DNA of 64,000 nt from contig CALSRT010000003.1 of assembly GCA_943788825.1 (NCBI GenBank), forward strand, positions 340,650 to 404,649, read 5' to 3'. Within the stretch, counting starts at the first letter, position 1. Each line of letters begins with the position of its first letter. This DNA comes from UBA4582 sp002389265 (GTDB taxonomy: Bacteria; Pseudomonadota; Gammaproteobacteria; Pseudomonadales; Azotimanducaceae). The translations under genes were made by a program, and so were the position numbers. This document shows positions 15,764 through 26,087 of this stretch, one piece after another. The notes under the pieces were generated by a model, which did no database searches, had not been told where the DNA came from, and saw nothing but the letters and a program-made list of their open reading frames with translations.

Positions 15764-18700
15764 TGATTCCGTCAGAGGAGGAGCAGCAGACTGACAATCT
15801 GCAGGCTCTGGGGTTGTCCCTGGCAGTGGGTCATGAAGTGGTGGGTGACAAAGCGCCTAAATTTCCCATGTATCGGCAGGTCGCAAAGATGCCTCTGTGG
15901 CTGACAGAGGCTAAACGCTATTGTCAGAACCCGGCGGTCGATGCCACTCGAGTCGCTGACTGGTTGCTTGATAACGACTATCGAGTGCTGCGCGCGATTC
16001 GCCAGGTACGAAACGATTTGCCTGAGAACTTTTATCAGCGCTTACCGACCTTGCGAGGTGCCAGCGGTGAACTCGTCCCGCGACTCCTGAGTATTGCCCA
16101 TGGTGCCTTGCGAGGTATGCCGAAGCAGGTCTCTTTAATTAATTTGAGGGTGTTTGTTAACGCCTATCAACAACATGCAACGCTGAACATCGCCGAACTT
16201 TGGGCATTGCCCTCCTTCTTGCGATTGGCCTGTCTCGAGAATCTGGTAGATGCCTTTGAGCAGGTCAATCCGGCGCTCAAGGCGCGTTGTGAAATAAGCG
16301 AATATGCAATCAAGAACCGGGATGTTGAGCCTGTCGATCGAATCTCTCAAGCGATCAACAGTCTCGCGGCCATACAATCCATAAAGTGGCAGGACTTTGT
16401 TGATCAAACCAGCGAAGTCGAACATATTCTCTGCACGGATCCTGTGGCTGCTTATGCATCCATGACCGTGAATACCCGGAATAAGTATCGTAGCATTATC
16501 GAAAAATTGGGTCGTGGCGCTGATGTTACCGAGTCAGAGATCGCGCGCAAAGTGGTTGACTTGGCACAAGGGGCTTTTGATGGCCAGTTAACCGCAGGCA
16601 AGAGGCGTCATGTGGGCTTCTGGCTGAGCGACAGTGGTCGGCCTGAGTTGGAGTCATCCATAGGCTACCGGCCTGCCTTTGCTGACCGCGTTCGCAAACT
16701 GCTGATCAGTCATGCTCGAGGGGGGTATGCCGCAAGCTTGGTGTTGGTGTTATTGCTCGCGCTATTACCGCCGGTGTACTTCTTAGTGGAAAGTGATGCG
16801 GGTTTGGCCGCCTGGACTGGTGGTGTTTTGTTATCGCTGCTGCCGGCGACAGTACTGAGTATTACCGTAGTCCAATGGCTGATTACCGCCTTGGTCAATC
16901 CGCGAGTACTGCCCGGTATGGACTTTAGGAAAGCCATTCCTGCTACCGCAAAGACCGCGGTTGTCGTGCCTGTCATCATCGGCCGGGCAGTGGATATTCC
17001 CCAGATGATGGAGCGACTGGAGATCAGGTATCTGTCTAATCCAGACCCTATGTTGCACTTCGGTTTGCTTTCCGACTTGCCTGATGCCTCGCAAGAGCGA
17101 GTGCCGGAAGATGATGCTATTGAGACCGCCCTGGTTGAACAAATTAATGGCTTGAATCGAAAGTACGGAGGCAACGGGAAGGGTCGATTTTTCTTGCTCC
17201 ATCGCCGCCGCCATTACAATCCAGCCGAGGAGTGCTGGATGGGTCGTGAGCGTAAGCGCGGCAAGCTGGCGCAATTCAATCAGTATGTGCTTACGGGCGA
17301 TCAAGGTGAATTTTCACTTCAGGCTGGCGAAATTGAACAGCTACGGCATTGTCGGTTCGTGATTACCCTCGATGCCGATACGATGCTGCCACCGGAAACC
17401 GCCGCCAGTCTCATTGGTATTATGATGCATCCGTTGAATCAAGCGGAGCTGGATCCTACTACAGGTAAGATCATCGGCGGCTACAGTATTGTCCAGCCGC
17501 GTTTGGAAGTATTGCCCCTGTCGGGCCCTGTGTCATTGTTTTGCCGGCTGTATGCTGGCGACACGGCGATAGATATCTATTCCAGGGCTGTCTCTGATCT
17601 TTATCAAGATCTGTTTGGTACAGGTATCTTTGTTGGTAAAGGCATCTATGATGTCGCGGCATTTGAACGCAGCTTGGAAAATCGGGTGCCCGATGATGCG
17701 ATTCTCAGTCATGATCTCTTTGAGGGCATACAGGGTCGTACCGCTCTGGCCTCGAACGTGGTGCTCTACGAAAATTTTCCGGTAAATTATCCCGAGTATG
17801 CTTTGCGTCTGCATCGCTGGATTAGAGGCGATTGGCAGCTCATTCCTTGGCTGCGTTCCAGCGTTCCGAGTGCGACCGGAGGGAGCGTGAATAATATTTT
17901 GTCGGGCATCGATCGCTGGAAAATTATTGATAATCTGCGTCGCAGTCTGCTTGCTCCGGCGTTACTGCTGTTTTTTATCGGGGGCTGGATGGTCCTCCCC
18001 GGCAGTGCCTGGGTTTGGACTTTGTTGGCAGTGGCGACACCTGGGGTTTATCTGATTGGTGAATTAACGGGCATTTTAACGCAAGGACTAAGACATGGTC
18101 TCTATACGGACATCCTGCGTCGGGTGTCTGAGCGCAGCGGACGCTGGTTTTTATCCATTACCTTTTTAGTCAGTGACACCCAGCAGTCCCTTGACGCCAT
18201 AGCCCGAACGCTTTGGCGTTTGCGGGTCAGTCGTCGCCATCTCTTGCAGTGGCGTACCGCCGCCCACGCTGAGGCGATGAGTGATCATATAGGGAGTCGC
18301 TGGTCGACCTGGCGACTCATGTGGCCGTCTTCTGCGCTTGCGGTACTGGCATCGATCGTTCTTGGTTGGTTTTTTAGTGACGCGATATTGCCAGCTGCCC
18401 CTATTCTTATTCTTTGGTTGATTGCCCCAGAGATTTCGGTCTGGGTGGGTCGGCCGCGACAACCAAGACGTGAAAAGCTTGGTGAGCATGATCAGTTATT
18501 CTTGCTACAAGTGGCGCGCCGAACTTGGCATTTTTTCGAGACCTTTGTAGGACCTGAGGATAACTGGTTGCCGCCGGATAATTTTCAGGCCGAGCCTCGG
18601 GCGGTGGTGGGCCATCGTACATCGCCGACGAATATTGGCTTGTTGCTGACATCGTCACAGGTAGCCTGTGACCTGGGTTTTATCGTCTGCAGTGACTTCG

Positions 18701-21700
18701 TGATTCGAATGCGCAACACCCTAGATTCCCTGTCACGCCTTGAGTGTTATCGCGGTCACTTGTTAAATTGGTACGACACCCAATCGCTTAAGCCGCTTGA
18801 ACCTCGCTATGTATCCACCGTCGATAGTGGCAATTTGGCGATGAGTCTAATTTGCCTGAAGCAGGGTTGTGAAGATCTACTGTCCGAGCCGGTTTTTAAA
18901 TCGACATTATGGGATGGCCTGGCATGTACTTTTGGACTTCTGGCGAAGGTCGCTGAGCAACTCGAAGGTGCTGATCATCGGGCTTTCAATGATCAAAAAA
19001 AGCGTATCGATGAGGCCTTTGCGACAGCCAGCTCATCGCCAATAAACTGGGATTTTCTCGTTGATGAATTGACCAATCAATTGTGGCCGGCTTATGAGCA
19101 GATCATTGCAGCATCGATCGACCGGTCACCGAATGCAGGGCAACCCTTATTGTTAGAGTTGCATGTCTGGTTGGAACGGTTTCATCATGATCTTGGATCC
19201 TTGCGCCGTGAGCTAAACTACTTTTGTCCCTGGCTGCCATTGCTCAGAAGTCCACCTTCAGGCTGCGAAGAGCTTTGTCGTCAGTTAAGCGTAACAATGT
19301 CGCCGCTGGCCTTGCCCTATGAAGTACAGAATCACGCCCAGTTTGCACAGCGGTTAGTCAAGCAAAAATACACTGCTTTGATTGATAATCTGCCGACTAA
19401 AAATTGGCTGGCTAACCTTGAGTCGGCATTAGAGGCAGGCAGTACGCGACAAATCGTGCTGCGAGAAGATTTAACTGAGCTGGCGCGACGGGCTGAAGAA
19501 TGGATCCAAGGTATGGATTTTACACTCCTGTATGACGAGGAGGTCCGCCTGTTTCGAATAGGTTATAACGTCAGTAGCGGTCAGCCCGATCGTCACCATT
19601 ACGATCTGTTGGCCACAGAAGCTCGACTTGCAAGTTATTTCGCGATCGCCAAAGGCGACGCACCTATCGAACACTGGTTCTTTTTAGGGCGACCCATTAC
19701 TCGGCTAGAGGGTCGCCCGACAATTTTGTCGTGGAATGGCTCGTTGTTTGAGTATCTGATGCCGGCATTATTTGTGCCCGGGCATAGAGACACGTTACTC
19801 GGTGAGAGCGAAGCGATCGCCGTTGAGTACCAACGTCGATATGCGCGCCAGCACAAGGTGCCCTGGGGGATTTCAGAGTCTGCCTTTGGCTTGACCGATG
19901 TAGATGATGTTTATCAATATCAGGCGTTCGGCGCGCCCGGTCTGGGAATTCGGCGCGGCCTGAGTGACGATTTAGTCGTTGCCCCTTATGCTTCTGCATT
20001 GGCGCTCAGCTGTTGGCCGCAGGCGGCGGTGGCTAATCTACAGCAACTCGATCAGCTGGGTGCGATGAGTATCTACGGCTATATCGATGCCCTTGACTAT
20101 AGCCCTCAACGACGACCGCCTGGACAGCATTTTAGAGCGGTTAAGGCTTATATGGCGCATCATCAGGGCATGGTGCTCGCGGCCATTGGTAATGCCTTGA
20201 TCGACGATATTCTGGTGCGCAGAACTATGGCTGAAAAGTCTTTGCTGGCCTTGGAAATATTGCTTCAGGAGCGAATCCCATGGGATGCAACAACTGAGAA
20301 AGGTCGGGCTCATGAGGTCAGCGAAATACCCACTCAGCCGTTACGTGCCGTAGCTGAACTGTGGCCCTGGGTGCCGTCGAATGCCGCGACCATACCACAA
20401 ATGCATATGTTGGGTAATGGGCGGATGAATACCTGGTTGTCAGAGGCTGGTGCTGGCGGTCTAAGCTGGCAAGGACAGGCGGTGACGCGCTGGCGGCCAG
20501 ACGGAACTCGTGATGCCTATGGTTACTGGATATATGTAAAAGATATTGAAACTGCAGAGGTTTGGTCGGCAGGTCGTCTCCCAACGGGTGAAATAGGGCG
20601 TGAGTCTCGAACAATATTTCATCAGCATTTGGTTGATGATTTTCGTCGTCATCGAGGAGTTGCTGTTCGTGTCGAGACCACCGTTGCTCCCGATGATGAT
20701 GTGGATATCCGTCGAATCACTGTTGTCAATGAAGGCGCGCGAGCGCGAACTATTGAATTCACCAGTTACGCAGAGGTTGTTCTTGCGCCCGCAATCGATG
20801 ATGAGAGGCATGAAGCATTCAGTAAGCTATTTGTGGGTAGCCAATTCAACTGGGCTCAGAATGGCTTGATCTTTGAGCGGCGCGTCCAGCGGCCAGGCAC
20901 CCTGGCGCCGATACTCTTGCATAAAGCCGTTTTCAGCTCTGCCGACATTCAACTAGTTGGCTATGAGTCAGATCGAGGCAAGTTCGTTGGTCGTAATGAC
21001 TCCATGCGTTGTCCCCTCGGTATGCGCGGTGAGTTGTCTCAGACCACAGGCTGGACCCTTGATCCCATTATGGCATTACGGCTGAGGGTCAGCTTAAAAC
21101 CCAATGAAACCAAACATTTCGCGCTATTAAGTATCGTCGCTGAGTCTGCCAAGTCGGTGAACAGTATAGCGGCCCGATATTCCTCTGCATCTCTGGACTG
21201 GGTCTATCGGGATTCGGCACGGGTGGCCGCCCGAGAAGTCGCGGGATCACATCTGGAGCCGGGGCAGTTGCCAGCCATACAGACACTGTCGGCGTTGTTG
21301 ATACATCCTCATGCTAGCCTGCGGGTGGTGCCAGCTCACGTTGGTAATCGTCGGCAAAGCCAGGCGAGTCTCTGGCATTATGGCATCTCCGGTGATCTGC
21401 CGATACTCTTGGTCAGGATCGATCGTGATGACGTTTCGGGATTGCTGGCATTGATGATTCGTGCCCAGCGCCACTGGCGTAGTGTCGGGCTACAGGTGGA
21501 TCTGGTGATTATGCGTATAGGTTTTACCGGCTATGAAGACCCGCTTCGAGAAAAAATTCTAACTTTGCTGCGTGACACCTCATCGACCGAGTCTCTGGGG
21601 CGGTCAGGAGGTATCCACCTGTTGGCAGCGGATCATATGGATTCAGAGGCTCGCCAAGGGGTAGAGGTTGCGGCGCACGTGGTGCTTGATGATGACGGCG

Positions 21701-24237
21701 TTGCCTTGCAGATTAAGCTTGATCGAATCCTTGAGCATCGCGCCACATTGCCGCCGTTAGATGCGGCTATGTTGCCATGGCCACAGACGCAATCAGACAC
21801 GCTAAAACCCACCGGTTTGTTGTTCGATAATGGTATCGGTGGCTTCGAGCCCGCAAGCGGTGATTATCTGATTTATCTTGAGGCTGATGCGCAGACGCCT
21901 GCACCCTGGTCTAATGTGTTGGCGAATGAGGATTTCGGTACTATTGTCAGCGGCAGTAATCTGGGTTTTACCTGGTCGATAAACAGTGGTGAAAATCGGT
22001 TGACGCCGCTGTCGAACGATCCTTTGTTGGATTTGCCAGGTGAAGTTTTATATCTGCGCGATGAAATGACAGCCGAGGTCTGGAGCGCAACGCCCGCACC
22101 ATTAGGCGCTGATGCCCCTTGCTTGATTCGTCATGCTAGTGGTCTCACAAGTTGGCAGCGGCAGAGTCATGGCTTGCAGCAGCTATTGGAAGTGTTCGTT
22201 CCCTTGAACGATCCGGTGAAACTGCTGAGGCTCAGTTTGACTAATCAGTCGGATCTATCGCGACGCCTGACGGCAACATTTTATGCAGAATGGTTGTTAG
22301 GTGCTTTGGGTAGTCGAGTAAAACCGCATGTTGTCTGTGAGTATGATCCTCGGCTCCAAGCGATCGTCGCCAGCAACGCCTGGAACTCTGATTTTAGTGA
22401 GCGAGTTGCGTTTGTCAGTGCCAGCAGTCCACCCCATAGCGTCACCGGAGATCGTTATGATTTCCTGGGTGCAGAGGGTGATCCTCAACATGTGGCTGGC
22501 TTGCGCCACACCGATTTGGGTGGCAGGTTCAACCCCGGTGGTGACGCCTGCGCAGGCTATCAGTTGCATATTGATCTGGCGGCGGGGGAGTCGGTGGAAG
22601 TGATCTTTATGTTGGGTCAGGGTGCGGATAGGGCAGAAGTGGCGCGTCTGGTTGATCATTACCGCGATCAAGCTGCTGTTAACGAGGCTTTGACGCAGGT
22701 GCGCGCCTATTGGGCGGAACAATTAGGTCAGATGCAGGTCACGACCCCTGATCCAGCTTTTGATTTAATGGTCAATCGTTGGCTGTTGTACCAAACCATG
22801 GCTTCACGTATGACAGCTCGAGCAGGATTTTATCAGGCGAGTGGTGCCTACGGATTTCGTGATCAGTTGCAGGATACGCTGGCGTTGTTGGTTGTTGACC
22901 CCGAGCGCGTGAGAGCGCAAATACTGAGAGCCGCCGCCCATCAATTCGAGACCGGTGATGTGCAACACTGGTGGCATCCCCCGTCAGACCGGGGAGTCAG
23001 GACCCGCTGCTCGGACGACTACTTGTGGCTGGTCTATGTGACTGCGCGCTATATCACGGCAACCGGCGATCAGGCCGTTCTGGAAGTTCGTGTTCCATTT
23101 TTGTCGGCGCCGGTATTACGCCGTGATGAACATGATCGATATGCAAGGTTCGACCCTGGAATGACGGCCACGTTGTTTGAACATTGTTGTCGGGCCCTTG
23201 ATCGAACGCTGTCGACGGGCGCGCACGGGCTGCCGCTGATGGGTACTGGCGACTGGAACGATGGTATGGATCGAGTCGGTGTCGAAGGTCGGGGTGAGAG
23301 TGTTTGGCTCGCATGGTTTCAGATTACGGTAATCAACGGATTTTCACCGATTGCTGAAAGTTTCGGCTTTCCTGATCGAGCTCATCGCTGGCAACAACAG
23401 GGTAAGAGACTGAAGGCAGCGATCGACCAAGTGGCGTGGGACGGCGAGTGGTTTGTGCGGGCATTCGACGACGAGGGGGAGCCCTGGGGTTCGAGCCAGA
23501 ATGAGGAATGCCAAATCGATTCCATTTCACAATCTTGGGGCGTGTTGGCGGGATTCGGTGTCGAACCAAATGTCAGAACTGCGATGAGTTCCGCCAAGGC
23601 GCATTTCCTGAATGAATCAGCGGGAACCATTCCATTACTGCATCCGCCATTTTATAAAACCACTCGCGATCCTGGCTATATTCGTGCCTACCCACCAGGT
23701 GTTCGTGAGAATGGGGGTCAATATAATCACGCTGCCGCCTGGTTGGGCATGGCCTTCGGCATGTTAGGTGATGGCGACACCGCATGGGAGGTATTCAATC
23801 GGATTAGCCCGATTCGCCGCTCACTGGATATCGATAGCGCCAGACACTATGCGCGTGAGCCTTATGTGGTGGCCGGTGATATCGCTACTCAAGATCGCCT
23901 GGCTGGCAAGGGTGGCTGGTCGTGGTATACCGGCGCGGCAAGTTGGTGCTGGCAATTGGGCGTTGAAAGTATTCTGGGATTGCGACCGATAGTGGGTGGT
24001 TTTAGCGTCGCGCCCGCCTTGCCACAGGCATGGGGTGGGGCGGAGCTGACGATCAAGAGTGGCCAGGGTGATTTGCATGTGACGATTACGGACCCGGCGA
24101 ATCTTGGTCATGGTCAGGTGGAGCTGACCGTTGATGGGGCGTTGGTGGCAGGTAACTGTATATGGTTTCCGGGGAGCGACAAAGTGAGTCATGTGATTGT
24201 GCGTATATTGGCAGATATATTGGGAGAGGCGCCTTGA
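15763..24237 (+). CDS. ndvB: Cyclic beta-1,2-glucan synthase-like protein (NdvB/ChvB/Cgs type)
   Basis: A 2,824-residue inner-membrane protein with the architecture of cyclic beta-1,2-glucan synthases, at their usual length. Membrane segments cluster near residues 316-380, 725-770 and 855-890. Between the first two lies the GT84 glycosyltransferase, with LDADTMLPPETAAS (D537/D539), a SHDLFEG block and RWIRGDWQL. A glycoamylase-like PF10091 region covers about 1250-1490 (WNGSLFEYLMPALF, YMAHHQGMVLAAIG). The C-terminal half has GH94/GH36-type phosphorylase-like modules; GTGDWNDGMDRVG has the general-acid Asp near 2500. The product would be a periplasmic cyclic or linear beta-1,2-glucan for osmoadaptation or envelope function. 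Only the coupled USP shares its operon. Confidence 0.9.
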   Translation: MIPSEEEQQTDNLQALGLSLAVGHEVVGDKAPKFPMYRQVAKMPLWLTEAKRYCQNPAVDATRVADWLLDNDYRVLRAIRQVRNDLPENFYQRLPTLRGASGELVPRLLSIAHGALRGMPKQVSLINLRVFVNAYQQHATLNIAELWALPSFLRLACLENLVDAFEQVNPALKARCEISEYAIKNRDVEPVDRISQAINSLAAIQSIKWQDFVDQTSEVEHILCTDPVAAYASMTVNTRNKYRSIIEKLGRGADVTESEIARKVVDLAQGAFDGQLTAGKRRHVGFWLSDSGRPELESSIGYRPAFADRVRKLLISHARGGYAASLVLVLLLALLPPVYFLVESDAGLAAWTGGVLLSLLPATVLSITVVQWLITALVNPRVLPGMDFRKAIPATAKTAVVVPVIIGRAVDIPQMMERLEIRYLSNPDPMLHFGLLSDLPDASQERVPEDDAIETALVEQINGLNRKYGGNGKGRFFLLHRRRHYNPAEECWMGRERKRGKLAQFNQYVLTGDQGEFSLQAGEIEQLRHCRFVITLDADTMLPPETAASLIGIMMHPLNQAELDPTTGKIIGGYSIVQPRLEVLPLSGPVSLFCRLYAGDTAIDIYSRAVSDLYQDLFGTGIFVGKGIYDVAAFERSLENRVPDDAILSHDLFEGIQGRTALASNVVLYENFPVNYPEYALRLHRWIRGDWQLIPWLRSSVPSATGGSVNNILSGIDRWKIIDNLRRSLLAPALLLFFIGGWMVLPGSAWVWTLLAVATPGVYLIGELTGILTQGLRHGLYTDILRRVSERSGRWFLSITFLVSDTQQSLDAIARTLWRLRVSRRHLLQWRTAAHAEAMSDHIGSRWSTWRLMWPSSALAVLASIVLGWFFSDAILPAAPILILWLIAPEISVWVGRPRQPRREKLGEHDQLFLLQVARRTWHFFETFVGPEDNWLPPDNFQAEPRAVVGHRTSPTNIGLLLTSSQVACDLGFIVCSDFVIRMRNTLDSLSRLECYRGHLLNWYDTQSLKPLEPRYVSTVDSGNLAMSLICLKQGCEDLLSEPVFKSTLWDGLACTFGLLAKVAEQLEGADHRAFNDQKKRIDEAFATASSSPINWDFLVDELTNQLWPAYEQIIAASIDRSPNAGQPLLLELHVWLERFHHDLGSLRRELNYFCPWLPLLRSPPSGCEELCRQLSVTMSPLALPYEVQNHAQFAQRLVKQKYTALIDNLPTKNWLANLESALEAGSTRQIVLREDLTELARRAEEWIQGMDFTLLYDEEVRLFRIGYNVSSGQPDRHHYDLLATEARLASYFAIAKGDAPIEHWFFLGRPITRLEGRPTILSWNGSLFEYLMPALFVPGHRDTLLGESEAIAVEYQRRYARQHKVPWGISESAFGLTDVDDVYQYQAFGAPGLGIRRGLSDDLVVAPYASALALSCWPQAAVANLQQLDQLGAMSIYGYIDALDYSPQRRPPGQHFRAVKAYMAHHQGMVLAAIGNALIDDILVRRTMAEKSLLALEILLQERIPWDATTEKGRAHEVSEIPTQPLRAVAELWPWVPSNAATIPQMHMLGNGRMNTWLSEAGAGGLSWQGQAVTRWRPDGTRDAYGYWIYVKDIETAEVWSAGRLPTGEIGRESRTIFHQHLVDDFRRHRGVAVRVETTVAPDDDVDIRRITVVNEGARARTIEFTSYAEVVLAPAIDDERHEAFSKLFVGSQFNWAQNGLIFERRVQRPGTLAPILLHKAVFSSADIQLVGYESDRGKFVGRNDSMRCPLGMRGELSQTTGWTLDPIMALRLRVSLKPNETKHFALLSIVAESAKSVNSIAARYSSASLDWVYRDSARVAAREVAGSHLEPGQLPAIQTLSALLIHPHASLRVVPAHVGNRRQSQASLWHYGISGDLPILLVRIDRDDVSGLLALMIRAQRHWRSVGLQVDLVIMRIGFTGYEDPLREKILTLLRDTSSTESLGRSGGIHLLAADHMDSEARQGVEVAAHVVLDDDGVALQIKLDRILEHRATLPPLDAAMLPWPQTQSDTLKPTGLLFDNGIGGFEPASGDYLIYLEADAQTPAPWSNVLANEDFGTIVSGSNLGFTWSINSGENRLTPLSNDPLLDLPGEVLYLRDEMTAEVWSATPAPLGADAPCLIRHASGLTSWQRQSHGLQQLLEVFVPLNDPVKLLRLSLTNQSDLSRRLTATFYAEWLLGALGSRVKPHVVCEYDPRLQAIVASNAWNSDFSERVAFVSASSPPHSVTGDRYDFLGAEGDPQHVAGLRHTDLGGRFNPGGDACAGYQLHIDLAAGESVEVIFMLGQGADRAEVARLVDHYRDQAAVNEALTQVRAYWAEQLGQMQVTTPDPAFDLMVNRWLLYQTMASRMTARAGFYQASGAYGFRDQLQDTLALLVVDPERVRAQILRAAAHQFETGDVQHWWHPPSDRGVRTRCSDDYLWLVYVTARYITATGDQAVLEVRVPFLSAPVLRRDEHDRYARFDPGMTATLFEHCCRALDRTLSTGAHGLPLMGTGDWNDGMDRVGVEGRGESVWLAWFQITVINGFSPIAESFGFPDRAHRWQQQGKRLKAAIDQVAWDGEWFVRAFDDEGEPWGSSQNEECQIDSISQSWGVLAGFGVEPNVRTAMSSAKAHFLNESAGTIPLLHPPFYKTTRDPGYIRAYPPGVRENGGQYNHAAAWLGMAFGMLGDGDTAWEVFNRISPIRRSLDIDSARHYAREPYVVAGDIATQDRLAGKGGWSWYTGAASWCWQLGVESILGLRPIVGGFSVAPALPQAWGGAELTIKSGQGDLHVTITDPANLGHGQVELTVDGALVAGNCIWFPGSDKVSHVIVRILADILGEAP

Positions 24238-24353
24238 AAGAAGAGTCTTAATAGCGATATTCGTCCTTGGCTAATCTGATAGCGTACTGATACTATAAAA
24301 AAATTGATGCCTAATACAGTTGAAAAATAACAGCCCGTATTGAAAAAAATGAT

Positions 24354-24367
24354 GTTATCTTGATAAC
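24354..24367. promoter_or_regulatory. Perfect inverted repeat upstream of the sensor kinase
   Basis: GTTATC-TT-GATAAC is a perfect 14-bp palindrome lying 27 bp before the kinase ATG (24395), in an AT-rich gap of 157 bp after the glucan synthase. It could be an operator for the kinase/regulator pair or a small hairpin. There is no T tract after it, so it is not an intrinsic terminator. Confidence 0.4.
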
Positions 24368-24394
24368 TAGCTTAAAGATCTCACGGTTAGAAGT

Positions 24395-25987
24395 ATGCCA
24401 ATACCAATAATAAGATCAACTGAATCAACGCCAGAACTTGGAGAGAGTCACGGTGAGAAACGTACCGCTGCGCCAAGAAACGCCGTTAGAACAATGCAAG
24501 GCACCACTGTCTTTTGTCTAGACACTCAATATCGCTACGTATTTTGTAATGATGCGCATCGAGATGCTTCGCGAAAAAGCTGGGGCGCAGTGATTCACAT
24601 GGGTTCGAGTATGTTGGCCAACATTCCCTCGCTAGAAGAGCGAAAGCTCGTGCAAGCCTTGTTGGATGAGGCTTTGGCAGGCAAGACCGTGGTGGCGGCA
24701 AATCGTTTTGGTGAGACAGATAATATTTGGGAAAGCGTCTGCTCGCCCATGTTTAACGACGAAGGCAAAATCAGCGGAGTGAGTGTTACTTCTGCCGATG
24801 TGACAGAGCAGCGGCGGTTAGAAGATGCCTTGCTGGAACGTGAACACAAGTACCAATATCTGTTTGATAATATGACAGACGGATTCGTGATATGCAAAAT
24901 CATCTGTAATGAACAAGGTGTGCCGTGTGATTATAGAATTCTCGAAGCGAATAAGGCTTATGAGGCGCTAGCGGGTATTGCCTTTAATGACATCGTCGGT
25001 AAGACCGTCCTAGAGGTTGTTCCGGATATGGAGGAATCCTGGATAAAACTATACGGTGAGGTTGCGCTCACTCATGTATCTCGTTCATTCGAGCTCTACA
25101 ACCATAGTACGAGGCGATATTATGAATCAACCGCGTTTTCCCTCCATAACGGTCAGTTTGCTCGGGTGTTTAAAGATATAACAAATCAAAAACTCAGCGA
25201 AGCCGCGCTCAAGACGAGTGAAGAGCTGCAGCGATTCGGCGAGCATGCTCGTGAACGTGAAAAAGAGATGGCCCACGTGGATCGCCTAAATACCATGGGC
25301 GAAATGGCAACCGGCTTGGCGCATGAGTTGAACCAACCTTTGGCAGCGATCACTACCTATGCCGGTGTCGCATTGAGAATCTTAAATGCTGAATCGGCGC
25401 AGCCGGAAAAACTGCGAGAGATTATAACGGAGACGCGTCAGCAGGCTCTCAGAGCCGGCGAGATTATTCGGCATTTGAGGCGCCTGGTGAGAAAGCAGAC
25501 CGGTGGTCAAGTAGAGACGGATATTAATCATCTCATTAGATCAGTGGTGAAATTATTGGCCGCAGACCTGCGGTTACAAGGTGTTGATCTGCGCCTGAAG
25601 CTATCAGAAAATTTACCCCGTTTGATGGTAGACGATGTTCAAATTGAGCAGGTGATTATCAATCTCTTGCGTAATGCGCTTGAGGTTACTGTTATGGATG
25701 TCGCCAACAAGCGGGAAGTAACGATTAGGAGCTACCTTTCTTCGAAGCGTTTCCTACGGGTCGAAGTAACAGATAATGGTTCCGGCATGGATTCAGAAGT
25801 CTCAAGTCGGATATTTGATGCTTTTTATTCCACCAAAGTTGAGCAAGGAATGGGTCTGGGGTTGTCGATCAGTCGTTCTATTATTGAGGCGCACGGTGGC
25901 AATCTGTGGGCTAATTCTGAACCGGGCCAGGGATCAACCCTGTCTTTCAGTTTGCCTATTTTGAAGCGTTTATTGGCGTGCGATTAG
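24395..25987 (+). CDS. PAS-domain sensor histidine kinase (FixL-like class)
   Basis: A 530-residue soluble kinase with no membrane segment. Two PAS domains cover about residues 35-140 (VFCLDTQYRYVFCNDAH ... SADVTEQRRLEDAL) and 150-265 (YLFDNMTDGFVICKI ... VFKDITNQKLSEAAL). A short coiled linker leads to the HisKA domain with phospho-acceptor H310 in GLAHELNQPLAAI. The ATPase domain shows NLLRNALEV, TDNGSGMDSEV and GLGLSISRSIIEAHGG. It would phosphorylate the FixJ-like regulator that follows after 100 bp. The signal is unknown: no obvious haem-binding FixL His pattern was confirmed. The gene looks more AT-rich than its upstream neighbour. Confidence 0.92.
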   Translation: MPIPIIRSTESTPELGESHGEKRTAAPRNAVRTMQGTTVFCLDTQYRYVFCNDAHRDASRKSWGAVIHMGSSMLANIPSLEERKLVQALLDEALAGKTVVAANRFGETDNIWESVCSPMFNDEGKISGVSVTSADVTEQRRLEDALLEREHKYQYLFDNMTDGFVICKIICNEQGVPCDYRILEANKAYEALAGIAFNDIVGKTVLEVVPDMEESWIKLYGEVALTHVSRSFELYNHSTRRYYESTAFSLHNGQFARVFKDITNQKLSEAALKTSEELQRFGEHAREREKEMAHVDRLNTMGEMATGLAHELNQPLAAITTYAGVALRILNAESAQPEKLREIITETRQQALRAGEIIRHLRRLVRKQTGGQVETDINHLIRSVVKLLAADLRLQGVDLRLKLSENLPRLMVDDVQIEQVIINLLRNALEVTVMDVANKREVTIRSYLSSKRFLRVEVTDNGSGMDSEVSSRIFDAFYSTKVEQGMGLGLSISRSIIEAHGGNLWANSEPGQGSTLSFSLPILKRLLACD

Positions 25988-26087
25988 TTCCAGTCGAATA
26001 TCGAACAGACCGGTTGGCTTTCATTGTTGATCAACATCAGGGCCGATATTTTTGTAAATTCATTTGATAGCGGGCAAAGAGAGAAAT

